Shown here: piece by piece, positions 20,493-27,865 of the stretch
Layout of the letters: the number at the start of each line of letters is the position of its first letter
Numbering within the stretch: the first letter of the stretch is position 1
Assembly: GCA_965284315.1 (NCBI GenBank)
Contig: OZ260072.1
Coordinates: forward strand, 744,001 to 808,000
Source of the DNA: PCRC01 sp017848435
Lineage (GTDB): Bacteria; Pseudomonadota; Gammaproteobacteria; Burkholderiales; Burkholderiaceae_C
Direction: 5' to 3'
DNA: 64,000 bases
The notes under the pieces: generated by a model
What the model saw: the letters and a program-made list of their open reading frames with translations, nothing else
What the model was told of the DNA's origin: nothing
The model's database searches: none
Program-made: the position numbers and the translations under genes

Positions 20493-21614
20493 TCAGCCCC
20501 GGCGCGCTTTCACCGCGTCGGACAGGATGTCCAGCGACTGCACCGAGTCGTCCCAGTTCAGGCAGGCGTCGGTGATGCTTTGGCCGTAGGCCAGCTTGCT
20601 CACGTCGTCTTTGCCCGGGGTGAACTTCTGGGCGCCGCCGTTCAGGTGGCTCTCCACCATCACGCCGAACACGCTGCGCGAGCCGCCGGCGATCTGGCCG
20701 CCGATGTCGCGCGCCACTTCCAGCTGCTTCTCGTGCTGCTTGCTGCTGTTGGCGTGGCTGAAATCGACCATCAGTGAGGCGGGCAGCTTGGCGGCTTCCA
20801 GGTCCTTGCAGGCGGCGGCCACGCTGGCGGCGTCGTAGTTGGGGCCTTTGCCGCCGCGCAGAATGACGTGGCAGTCCTGGTTGCCACGGGTCTGCACGAT
20901 GGCGACCTGACCGTTCTTGTGCACTGACAAGAAGTGGTGCGGGCGCGAGGCCGACTGGATCGCGTCGGTGGCGATTTTGATGTTGCCGTCGGTGCCGTTC
21001 TTGAAGCCGATGGGCGCCGAGAGGCCCGAGGCCAGCTCGCGGTGGATCTGGCTTTCGGTCGTGCGGGCGCCAATGGCACCCCAGCTGATCAGGTCACCGA
21101 TGTACTGTGGCGAGATCACGTCGAGGAACTCGCTGCCGGCCGGCAGGCCGAGGCGGTTGATGTCGATCAGCAGCTGGCGGGCGATGCGCAGGCCTTCGTC
21201 GATGCGGTAGCTCTCGTCGAGGTAGGGGTCGTTGATCAGGCCCTTCCAGCCGACCGTGGTGCGTGGCTTCTCGAAATAGACGCGCATCACGATTTCCAGC
21301 GTGTCGGCGTACTTCTCGCGCTGGGCTTTCAGGCGTGCGGCGTATTCCAGCGCGGCCTTGGGGTCGTGGATGGAACACGGCCCGATGATCACCAGCAGGC
21401 GGTCGTCAACGCCCGTCATGATGTTGTGGATGGTCTTGCGGGTCTGCGTGATCAGCGTTTCCACCGGCGTGTTGCGGATGGGAAAGAAGCGGATCAAATG
21501 TTCGGGTGGCGGCAACACGTTGATGTCCTGGATGCGTTCGTCGTCGGTCTGGCTGGTCTTGTCGACGGTCGCATACCAGGCGTCGCTGCTGGGCACGTTG
21601 GATTTGTTGGTCAT
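20493..21614 (-). CDS. 3-deoxy-7-phosphoheptulonate (DAHP) synthase, class I AroF/G/H type
   Basis: DAHP synthase condenses phosphoenolpyruvate and erythrose 4-phosphate, the first committed step of aromatic amino acid synthesis. The 373-residue protein aligns end to end with E. coli AroG: LLVIIGPCSIHDPKAALEYA (metal Cys), FEKPRTTVGWKGLINDP, SWGAIGARTTESQIHRELASGL, GFKNGTDGNIKIA, MVDFSHANSSKQ and the terminal DAVKARRG. ATG 21614 is preferred because GAGGAGCGACCG precedes it; a longer form from 21641 would begin right after the attenuator T-run. The Phe-rich leader upstream suggests control by Phe supply. The isozyme (F, G or H) cannot be assigned, so no symbol is given. Confidence 0.93.
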   Translation of the reverse strand: MTNKSNVPSSDAWYATVDKTSQTDDERIQDINVLPPPEHLIRFFPIRNTPVETLITQTRKTIHNIMTGVDDRLLVIIGPCSIHDPKAALEYAARLKAQREKYADTLEIVMRVYFEKPRTTVGWKGLINDPYLDESYRIDEGLRIARQLLIDINRLGLPAGSEFLDVISPQYIGDLISWGAIGARTTESQIHRELASGLSAPIGFKNGTDGNIKIATDAIQSASRPHHFLSVHKNGQVAIVQTRGNQDCHVILRGGKGPNYDAASVAAACKDLEAAKLPASLMVDFSHANSSKQHEKQLEVARDIGGQIAGGSRSVFGVMVESHLNGGAQKFTPGKDDVSKLAYGQSITDACLNWDDSVQSLDILSDAVKARRG

Positions 21615-21641
21615 CGGTCGCTCCTCAAAAAAATCGGGCAT

Positions 21642-21673
21642 AAAAAAACCGCCGGGCTTGCAGGCCGGCGGTT
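21642..21673 (-). terminator. Attenuator terminator upstream of the DAHP synthase gene
   Basis: On the minus strand AACCGCCGG (21673-21665) pairs with CCGGCGGTT (21655-21647), and seven T residues follow (21648-21642). It lies between the Phe-rich leader peptide and the structural gene, 28 bases before the preferred DAHP synthase start. Its left arm can instead pair with the segment at 21714-21720. Confidence 0.85.
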
Positions 21674-21694
21674 GTTTCGAGAATCTGGTTCGCT

Positions 21695-21787
21695 TTACGC
21701 GCGCACCTCTCGTCCGCCGGAGACCGGGAACGTAAAGTAAAAATGGAAGTGGGCGCGTTGCACAGGTTTGAAATGTAGCACAGTCAT
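21695..21787 (-). CDS. Phe-rich leader peptide of the DAHP synthase attenuator
   Basis: This 30-residue frame begins MTVLHFKPVQ, contains HFHFYFTFP at residues 13-21, and ends SGGREVRA followed by TAA. Five of its first 20 codons are Phe (TTC at 6, 14 and 20; TTT at 16 and 18) and one is Tyr. That composition recalls E. coli PheL and the pheST leader. The frame ends 22 bases before the terminator stem. A second in-frame ATG six bases upstream (21793) would add two residues. No strong ribosome-binding site is visible, and translation may be coupled to the restriction endonuclease stop 12-13 bases upstream. The gene is inferred from composition and architecture. Confidence 0.75.
   Translation of the reverse strand: MTVLHFKPVQRAHFHFYFTFPVSGGREVRA
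21714..21720 (-). promoter_or_regulatory. Antiterminator segment of the Phe attenuator
   Basis: CCGGCGG on the minus strand, inside leader codons 23-25, is exactly complementary to CCGCCGG in the left arm of the terminator (21671-21665). If a ribosome stalls on the Phe codons just upstream, this pairing could form and prevent termination. If translation finishes, the segment is covered or released and the terminator wins. Confidence 0.65.
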
Positions 21788-21799
21788 ACGCATCGCTAG

Positions 21800-22411
21800 C
21801 TATGGAGCGACACCAATCACAACCAATGGTACTGCAGGCACGCCACGGCCATTGCGAATGACGTTATACAGTTCCCCCTCGTAGTAACCGGGACCAGAAG
21901 ACATCTGGCTTTGCAGCACTTTCATTGGAAGTATCTCAATACCCACATCTATCTGGTCGCGTACATAAAAAGCCAAGTGCTTCACAAACAGGTCATAGGC
22001 GACAAACGCATATTTGCCGAACTGAACTTCGATGGCCACCCGATCTTTAACAAAGTCGGTCTGGTTGTAGCTCATGATGGGCGTTCGACCAGCGCTCTTG
22101 ATAGCTGCTTTTTGCTCATCAGCTGGGAGTGGCAAGGTCTGTCGTATCAAACGTTCGTCATCCGTCACCCAATAAGTAACTCGACTTTCACTCCAACCGC
22201 ATTTCTGTAGACGTTCAGAAAACTCTCGGTTCATGTCGATCGGGCTGTACTTGGTTTGCCCTTTCATGCGAAGCTCGCGACTCACTTTAGTCTTACATTT
22301 TGTAGCGTCAATGTCGCGTATCACGTTCAGCACCTCAAGCCACAAGGATTTCTTGTGAACTAACAAGTACTCCAAGCCATTCAGGTGTGAATAGGTTTTG
22401 ATGATTTGCAT
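21800..22411 (-). CDS. BglII-family type II restriction endonuclease
   Basis: This 203-residue protein contains the segment QTDFVKDRVAIEVQFGKYAF (residues 117-136), which matches the BglII active site. Asp119, Glu128 and Gln130 have the same spacing as BglII Asp84, Glu93 and Gln95, including the unusual Gln in place of the PD-(D/E)xK Lys. Downstream LFVKH..., GIEILPMK and SGPGYYEGELYNV also follow BglII in order. ATG 22411 is preferred because GGAAG precedes it; it overlaps the 3' end of the methyltransferase gene by 31 bp. GC content is well below the neighbours. The enzyme probably cuts a GATC-cored hexamer (AGATCT or RGATCY), but specificity is only inferred from family. Confidence 0.78.
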   Translation of the reverse strand: MQIIKTYSHLNGLEYLLVHKKSLWLEVLNVIRDIDATKCKTKVSRELRMKGQTKYSPIDMNREFSERLQKCGWSESRVTYWVTDDERLIRQTLPLPADEQKAAIKSAGRTPIMSYNQTDFVKDRVAIEVQFGKYAFVAYDLFVKHLAFYVRDQIDVGIEILPMKVLQSQMSSGPGYYEGELYNVIRNGRGVPAVPLVVIGVAP

Positions 22412-23382
22412 TTTTCTTCCCAGCCACTGGGGCACCGTTCATCAACCAAGCGCATTTGCGTGGAAACATCAGTTTCGGGCTGACTCCAGCGTGGTGTGGT
22501 CAGTGACTTGCCTGCCAATGCTGGGTCGTAAACAGGTGTCGTCATCTCTCTGACGGGCAGTACACCCTGCAATGCCTGCTGCACGCGCGCGCGCGCGATT
22601 TGCACATAGGCCGCCTCTTTCTCGGAGCCGCAGGCTTTTCGGTTGCAACGTACAGCCGAAGCCACCGTGGTACCCACACCCAAAAACGGGTCCAGCACCC
22701 AGTCGCCAGGATCCGTCAAAGACAGCACCAGCCGATCCACCAATTCAACAGGGAACTGGCATGGGTGGGCTGTTTTCTCCACATGGTTGTTCTTCACGTT
22801 CGGAAAAACCCAGACATCGCCAGGATTCTTTCCAAGTGGATTGCCTGAAAGTTGCCCAGCCTTTGGCCCTTTAAAGTAGCGCTTACCCGGATATTTTTGA
22901 GGCACTCGAATCGGATCTAGGTGAAAAGTGTATTCATCCGACTTTGTAAACCACAGGATCGTTTCATGCCGACCAGAAAGTCGCTTCGAGCAGTGCAATC
23001 CGTGCTCAAAGTGCCAGACGATGCGGTTGCGTAGTTTCAAACCATGCTTGACAAAGAGTGGATACAAAACAATGTCAAGTGGAACGATTTCACCATTGGT
23101 TACAAAATTACCAACTTGCCAGCAAATGCTGCCCTTGTCGGCGAGCACACGCACACACTCTGAAATAATCTCATCCTGCCAACCAAGATATTGGTCCAGA
23201 TGTACGCGTTTCTCATACGACTTACCCAAGTTATACGGAGGCGACGTCACGATGAGTTGCATCGCTGCATCGGGTATTTGTGACAGCAGCTTCTTGCAGT
23301 CTCCTTTGAAAACGACAGCTTGGGCACCAGAATCGAAAACTGGTGCAATTTCAGGGTTCAGGTCGAGTGGAAATCGCCCCAT
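22381..23382 (-). CDS. Type II DNA methyltransferase, beta class (probably N4-cytosine)
   Basis: This 333-residue methyltransferase has the catalytic motif TSPPYNLGK at residues 46-54, before the SAM-binding motif DPFLGVGTT at residues 231-239. That order defines the beta class. An SPPY motif is usual for N4-cytosine enzymes, and M.BglII is an N4-cytosine enzyme. It should protect host DNA from the endonuclease encoded next to it. The start is 6 bp after tldD. Sequence such as 23041-23100 has only 24 of 60 G/C, against about two thirds in flanking genes, which suggests horizontal acquisition. A (CG)6 tract at 22584-22595 lies in the coding sequence after the catalytic motifs. Confidence 0.88.
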   Translation of the reverse strand: MGRFPLDLNPEIAPVFDSGAQAVVFKGDCKKLLSQIPDAAMQLIVTSPPYNLGKSYEKRVHLDQYLGWQDEIISECVRVLADKGSICWQVGNFVTNGEIVPLDIVLYPLFVKHGLKLRNRIVWHFEHGLHCSKRLSGRHETILWFTKSDEYTFHLDPIRVPQKYPGKRYFKGPKAGQLSGNPLGKNPGDVWVFPNVKNNHVEKTAHPCQFPVELVDRLVLSLTDPGDWVLDPFLGVGTTVASAVRCNRKACGSEKEAAYVQIARARVQQALQGVLPVREMTTPVYDPALAGKSLTTPRWSQPETDVSTQMRLVDERCPSGWEEKCKSSKPIHT

Positions 23383-23388
23383 GACAAC

Positions 23389-24894
23389 TCAGGCGGTGCC
23401 GCCCACCGTCAAGCCGTCGATGCGCAGCGTCGGCTGGCCAACGCCCACCGGCACGCTCTGGCCTTCCTTGCCGCAGGTGCCGACACCGCTGTCCAGCGCC
23501 ATGTCGTTGCCGATCATGGTCACCTTCTTCAGCGACTCGGGGCCGTTGCCGACGATGGTGGCGCCCTTCACCGGGTACAGAATCTTGCCGTTCTCCACCC
23601 AGTAGGCCTCGCTGGCTGAGAACACGAATTTGCCGCTGGTGATGTCCACCTGGCCGCCGCCGAAATTGGTGGCGTACAGGCCCTTTTTGATGCTGGCCAC
23701 AATTTCGTCCGCCGTTTTGTCGCCGCCCAGCATGTAGGTGTTGGTCATGCGCGGCATCGGGATGTGGGCGTAGCTCTCGCGGCGGCCATTGCCAGTGGGC
23801 TTGACGCCCATCAGGCGCGCGTTCAGGCTGTCCTGGATGTAGCCTTTCAGGATGCCGTCTTCGATCAGCACGTTGCGCTGCGACGCATTGCCTTCGTCGT
23901 CCACGTTCAGCGAACCGCGCCGGTCGGCAATGGTGCCGTCGTCCAGCACGGTGACGCCCTTGGCTGCGACGCGCTGGCCGATGCGGCCGCTGAAAGCGCT
24001 GCTGCCCTTGCGGTTGAAGTCGCCTTCCAGCCCGTGGCCAATGGCCTCGTGCAGCAGGATGCCGGGCCAGCCGGGGCCGAGTACCACGGTCATTTCACCG
24101 GCCGGGGCCGGGCGCGATTCGAGGTTGGTCAGCGCCGCCGCCACGGCTTCGTCCACGTACTGGCTGATGCGCGCGTCGTCAAAGTAGGCCAACCCGAAGC
24201 GACCACCACCGCCGGCCGAGCCCATTTCGCGGCGGCCGTTGTGCTCGGCGATCACCGTCACCGAGAGGCGCACCAGCGGGCGCACGTCGGCGGCCAGCGT
24301 GCCGTCGGCCCGGGCCACCATCACCACGTCGTACTCACCGGCCAGGCCGGCCATCACCTGCGCGACGCGTGGGTCTTTGGCGCGGGCCAGCGTTTCCACC
24401 TTGCCCAGCAGCGCCACCTTGGCGGTGCTGTCCAGCGTGGCGATCGGGTCCATGCCGCGGTAGAGCGAGCGGCTCTTGGCAATTCTGTGGGCCGGCACCT
24501 TGATGCGGCCATGGCCGGCGCTGGCGCCAATCGTGCGCACGGTGCGCGCGGCGTCGAGCAGCGAGGCCTCGGAAATGTCGTCGGAATAGGCAAAAGCGGT
24601 TTTTTCACCGCTGACCGCGCGCACGCCCACGCCCTGGTCGATGCTGAAGCTGCCGGTTTTCACAATGCCCTCTTCCAGGCTCCAGCCTTCGCTGCGGGTG
24701 TACTGGAAATACAGGTCGGCGTCGTCCACCTTGTGCGCCTTGATCGCGGCCAACGCCTTGGCAATGTGCGACTCGTTCAGGCCGAACGGCGCCAGCAGCA
24801 GGCTTTTGGCAACGTCCAGCCGCTCGGCGGTGGACTGGGCTTGGGGAGCGGCTTTGGAGGAAAGCGACGGAGAAAGGCGGCGTGGTGCGAGCAT
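23389..24894 (-). CDS. tldD: Metalloprotease TldD
   Basis: TldD with TldE (PmbA) forms a zinc protease that processes small modified peptides and antitoxins. The 501-residue protein carries the zinc site HEAIGHGLEGDFNRKGSSAFSGRIG (HExxxH) in its central part and the typical segments DGTLAADVRPLVRLSVTV and GSAGGGGRFGL. ATG 24894 (MLAPRRLSPSLSS) is chosen over the longer frame because it removes a low-complexity leader in the intergenic repeat region. The partner tldE is not in this window. The restriction-modification pair follows directly on the same strand. Confidence 0.93.
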   Translation of the reverse strand: MLAPRRLSPSLSSKAAPQAQSTAERLDVAKSLLLAPFGLNESHIAKALAAIKAHKVDDADLYFQYTRSEGWSLEEGIVKTGSFSIDQGVGVRAVSGEKTAFAYSDDISEASLLDAARTVRTIGASAGHGRIKVPAHRIAKSRSLYRGMDPIATLDSTAKVALLGKVETLARAKDPRVAQVMAGLAGEYDVVMVARADGTLAADVRPLVRLSVTVIAEHNGRREMGSAGGGGRFGLAYFDDARISQYVDEAVAAALTNLESRPAPAGEMTVVLGPGWPGILLHEAIGHGLEGDFNRKGSSAFSGRIGQRVAAKGVTVLDDGTIADRRGSLNVDDEGNASQRNVLIEDGILKGYIQDSLNARLMGVKPTGNGRRESYAHIPMPRMTNTYMLGGDKTADEIVASIKKGLYATNFGGGQVDITSGKFVFSASEAYWVENGKILYPVKGATIVGNGPESLKKVTMIGNDMALDSGVGTCGKEGQSVPVGVGQPTLRIDGLTVGGTA

Positions 24895-24939
24895 GGCCCC
24901 ATTGTAGGGATTCAAGCGCCACACGGCTGGGGCAGGGTC

Positions 24940-24995
24940 ACTATCAAATCAATAGCTGAAACACTAGATTTGGCTGAGGCTTGAGGTCGAAAAGG
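24940..24995 (+). repeat. Dispersed repeat A, copy 2
   Basis: ACTAT-N7-ATAGCT-N15-GCTGAGGC followed by TTGAGGTCGAAAAGG. It lies 46 bp upstream of the tldD start, in the gap between the lipoprotein gene and tldD. Confidence 0.72.
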
Positions 24996-25036
24996 CTTGG
25001 AAATACCACTCAATGGCAACTTGAGGACCCGAGAGA

Positions 25037-25070
25037 GGCAAAAAAGAGCTTGCAGACACGCTCTTTTGCC
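25037..25070 (-). terminator. Rho-independent terminator after the lipoprotein gene
   Basis: On the minus strand GGCAAAAGAGC pairs with GCTCTTTTTTGCC around a 10-base loop, with the T-run inside the right arm. It begins 25 bp after the lipoprotein stop at 25095. Confidence 0.65.
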
Positions 25071-25094
25071 AAACCCCTCAAGCTTCCACACGCC

Positions 25095-25970
25095 TCAGCG
25101 TTGCAGCGACAGCGATGCGTAGCTGTTTTTGCCTGCGTTCAGCGTCATGATTTGCAAACGTGGCGCATTGGTTTTGTCGAGGTAGGGCACCGCCACGCCG
25201 GTGTAGGACTGACCTGCAATCGCGCAGCCGTTGCCACTGGCATTCAAGTTCACATTGAAGACGTTTTTCCCAGAAGGCCGGGGCGTGGCGCTGCCCGTCA
25301 GACTGCAAGTGGTCGTGGTTTCCGATGGGAACGGCGTCGGAAAAGCACCAGTGAACTCCGGCCCACCGCCCACCTTGACCACAGCGGCGGCGCCAGTGAT
25401 CACGCCCGTCGCTGAGATGGACAAGTTCTGCCCCCAAGTGCCCGCAATATCGGCCAAAGACGCTGGTCTGTCATAGCGGTAACGGTCGGTTGGGATGGGT
25501 TTACGGGGGTAGTAGAAGTTCGGTTTTAGCCCCTCAAACTCAAAGCCCGGCGGCAAGGCATTGGGCGATTCATCCAGCACCCTGAATGAGTAACCAAAAC
25601 GTGCGTTCGGAGGATTGGCCGACGGCGGAGCATTTGCAAAAAAAACGTCTGTCCCGATGAACTCATACACCACGGCTTTGCCTGTGGCCGCGTTGAGGAT
25701 TGGCACCCCAGCTGTGAACTTCGCCTGTCCAACACCAGAACTTGGGAATGTGAACCACAAGGTGCCATCCTCCAGCGCGATGGCCGAAAACTCGTTCAGT
25801 GGCGGGAACAAAGGAAGAAAAGAATTGGTCGTGTTTCCGGGGCTGTCGATTTCAAGCGCACCCTCAAACCGAGGCGGGGGCGCAGTATCACCCCCACCGC
25901 CACATGCCGACACCAGTACCGATGCGCAAGCAATCGCTGCGGCGGACACCCAAGGAAAGCGGAATTTCAC
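25095..25970 (-). CDS. Putative lipoprotein of unknown function
   Basis: This 291-residue protein has a lipoprotein signal peptide (VKFRFPWVSAAAIACASVLVSAC) with lipobox LVSAC followed by GGGGD, so it should be lipidated and exported. The remainder is rich in Pro, Asn, Gly and aromatic residues, suggesting a beta-rich fold; no family is recognised. The GTG start at 25970 is preferred because GAGGAGATACAC precedes it. It is flanked by a terminator and by rodA on the same strand. Local GC is lower than in neighbours (25621-25680 has 30 of 60 G/C), so it may be a lineage-specific acquisition. Confidence 0.7.
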   Translation of the reverse strand: MKFRFPWVSAAAIACASVLVSACGGGGDTAPPPRFEGALEIDSPGNTTNSFLPLFPPLNEFSAIALEDGTLWFTFPSSGVGQAKFTAGVPILNAATGKAVVYEFIGTDVFFANAPPSANPPNARFGYSFRVLDESPNALPPGFEFEGLKPNFYYPRKPIPTDRYRYDRPASLADIAGTWGQNLSISATGVITGAAAVVKVGGGPEFTGAFPTPFPSETTTTCSLTGSATPRPSGKNVFNVNLNASGNGCAIAGQSYTGVAVPYLDKTNAPRLQIMTLNAGKNSYASLSLQR

Positions 25971-26048
25971 GTGTATCTCCTCACCAGTCGGTTGATTATG
26001 CAGAAGCCACCGTTGTGGCGCACACCCGCAGATGCGGGCCACCACGGC

Positions 26049-27203
26049 TCAGGACTGCAACAACTGCCTTGACCTGGCGATCGACATCAGGATGCCGATC
26101 GCCATGCCCAGCGTCACCATCGCGGTACCGCCGTAGCTGATGAAAGGCAGCGGCACACCCACCACCGGCAGGATGCCGCTGACCATGCCCATGTTGACAA
26201 AGGCGTAGGTGAAGAAAATCATGCACATGCTGCCGGCAAGCAGGCGGGCAAACAGCGTGGGCGCCTCCATCGCAATCACCAGACCGCGCAGGATCAGGAA
26301 GATGAAAGCGGCGATCAGCGCCAGGTTGCCGAACAGGCCAAACTCTTCGGAAAACGCGGCGAAGATGAAGTCGGTGGTGCGCTCGGGGATGAACTCCAGG
26401 TGCGTCTGCGTGCCCTGCATGAAGCCTTTGCCAAACAGGCCGCCGGAGCCAATCGCGATCATGCCCTGGATGATGTGGAAGCCCTTGCCCAGTGGGTCGC
26501 GGGTGGGGTCAAGCAGGGTGCAGATGCGCTGCTGCTGGTAGTCGTGCAGCACCGGCCAGCGCACGCCGTCGGCGCACAGGCTGGGCTCGAACACCACGAT
26601 CAGGGCAATGCCCCCCAGCGCCAGCAACACCGGCGGAATGATCAGTTTCCAGCTCAAGCCGGCAAAGAAAATCACCGACAGCCCCGCCGCCAGCACCAGC
26701 AGCGAGGTGCCCAGGTCGGGCTGTTTCATGATCAGGCCAATGGGCACCAGCAGCAGCAGCACGGCCACGGTGAAGTCCAGCGGCCGCAGCTGGCCTTCGC
26801 GCTTCTGGAACCACCAGGCCAGCATCAGCGGCATCGCGATCTTGAGGATCTCGCTCGGTTGGATCACCACCCCCAGGTTCAGCCAGCGGGTCGCGCCCTT
26901 TTTGGTGATGCCAAACAGCGCCACCGCCACCAGCAGCACCACCCCCAGCGTGTACAGCGGCAGCGCAAACTGCATCAGCCGCCCGGGCGGCACCTGCGCC
27001 ACCCCGAACATGATGGCGGCGGCAATCAGCATGTTGCGGCCGTGGTCGGCAAACCGGCTGCCGTGGTCGTAGCCGGACGAGAACATGATCACCATGCCCG
27101 CCGCCGCCAGCAGCAGCACCGCCAACGTCAGCGGCACATCGAACCCCTCAAAGTACGGGGCAATCCGTTGCAGCACGGAGGGGCGGTTCAAAACAGCGGA
27201 CAT
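26049..27203 (-). CDS. rodA: Peptidoglycan polymerase RodA
   Basis: RodA is the SEDS-family glycan polymerase that works with PBP2 in cell elongation. The 384-residue protein has about ten membrane segments and the SEDS signatures: FGVAQVPPGRLM, WLNLGVVIQPSEILKIAMPL, GSGGLFGKGFMQGTQTHLEFIPERTTDFIFAAFSEEFG, and GMVSGILPVVGVPLPFISYGG near the end. It resembles FtsW (44361) but has the shorter RodA N-terminus. The usual mreBCD and mrdA neighbours are not next to it. It is divergent from the hydrolase at 27241, with 37 bp between their starts. Confidence 0.94.
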   Translation of the reverse strand: MSAVLNRPSVLQRIAPYFEGFDVPLTLAVLLLAAAGMVIMFSSGYDHGSRFADHGRNMLIAAAIMFGVAQVPPGRLMQFALPLYTLGVVLLVAVALFGITKKGATRWLNLGVVIQPSEILKIAMPLMLAWWFQKREGQLRPLDFTVAVLLLLVPIGLIMKQPDLGTSLLVLAAGLSVIFFAGLSWKLIIPPVLLALGGIALIVVFEPSLCADGVRWPVLHDYQQQRICTLLDPTRDPLGKGFHIIQGMIAIGSGGLFGKGFMQGTQTHLEFIPERTTDFIFAAFSEEFGLFGNLALIAAFIFLILRGLVIAMEAPTLFARLLAGSMCMIFFTYAFVNMGMVSGILPVVGVPLPFISYGGTAMVTLGMAIGILMSIARSRQLLQS

Positions 27204-27240
27204 GGCCGAATTATCCCGCGCCGCTGCCTATGATGGCCGC

Positions 27241-27831
27241 ATGCCGATCACCCATTTGCTCTACCTGCACGGTTTTCGCTCCTCGCCGCAGTCCGTCAAG
27301 GCGCAAAAAGTCGCCCGGCGGGTCGCGCTTCGGCACCCCGGCGTGGTCTGGTGGTGCCCGCAACTCGCCATTTCACCGGCCCAGGCGGCCGCGCAAATCG
27401 CCCAGGGCAGCGCGGGCTGGCCAGCGGCGAGCATGGCGGTGGTCGGCTCGTCGCTGGGCGGTTTTTACGCCAGCTGGCTGGCCGCACGCACCGGCTGCCG
27501 TGCGGTGCTGCTCAACCCCGCCGTGCACCCGGCCCGCGACCTGGCCAGGCACATTGGCGAACAAACCGCCTGGCACAACCCACAAGAACGCTTTTTCTTC
27601 CAACCGGCCTTCGTGGATGAACTGCGAGCGCTCGACGCCGACACCCCGCCCCACCCCAAACCCGGCCAGGTGCTGGCCATCGTGGCCAAGGGCGACGAGG
27701 TGCTGGACTGGCGCGACATGGCCGCACGCCACGCCAGCGCCCGCCTGCAGCTGCTGGAAGGCAGCGACCACGCGCTGAGCGATTTCGACGACCTGATCGA
27801 CGGGGTGTTCGACTTCCTGCAGCTGGCCTGA
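27241..27831 (+). CDS. YqiA/YcfP-type alpha/beta-fold esterase
   Basis: This 196-residue alpha/beta hydrolase has an oxyanion HG motif (LLYLHGFRSSPQS), a nucleophile elbow VVGSSLGGFYASWLA with Ser, and a C-terminal DHALSDFDD with candidate catalytic His. This is the pattern of the YqiA/YcfP esterase family, whose natural substrates are uncertain. ATG 27241 begins right at the conserved MPITHLLYLHGFRS, so the longer open frame upstream, which runs into rodA, is discounted. It is followed after 34 bp by the RNB ribonuclease gene on the same strand. Confidence 0.85.
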   Translation: MPITHLLYLHGFRSSPQSVKAQKVARRVALRHPGVVWWCPQLAISPAQAAAQIAQGSAGWPAASMAVVGSSLGGFYASWLAARTGCRAVLLNPAVHPARDLARHIGEQTAWHNPQERFFFQPAFVDELRALDADTPPHPKPGQVLAIVAKGDEVLDWRDMAARHASARLQLLEGSDHALSDFDDLIDGVFDFLQLA

Positions 27832-27865
27832 GGCCGCACCAACACCCCGTGGGACAATCCCGGCC

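Noticed and set aside
21615..21641. Upstream ATG 21641 as the start of the DAHP synthase
   Set aside because: It lies just after the terminator T-run without a ribosome-binding site, while ATG 21614 has GAGGAG in front and starts the conserved protein.
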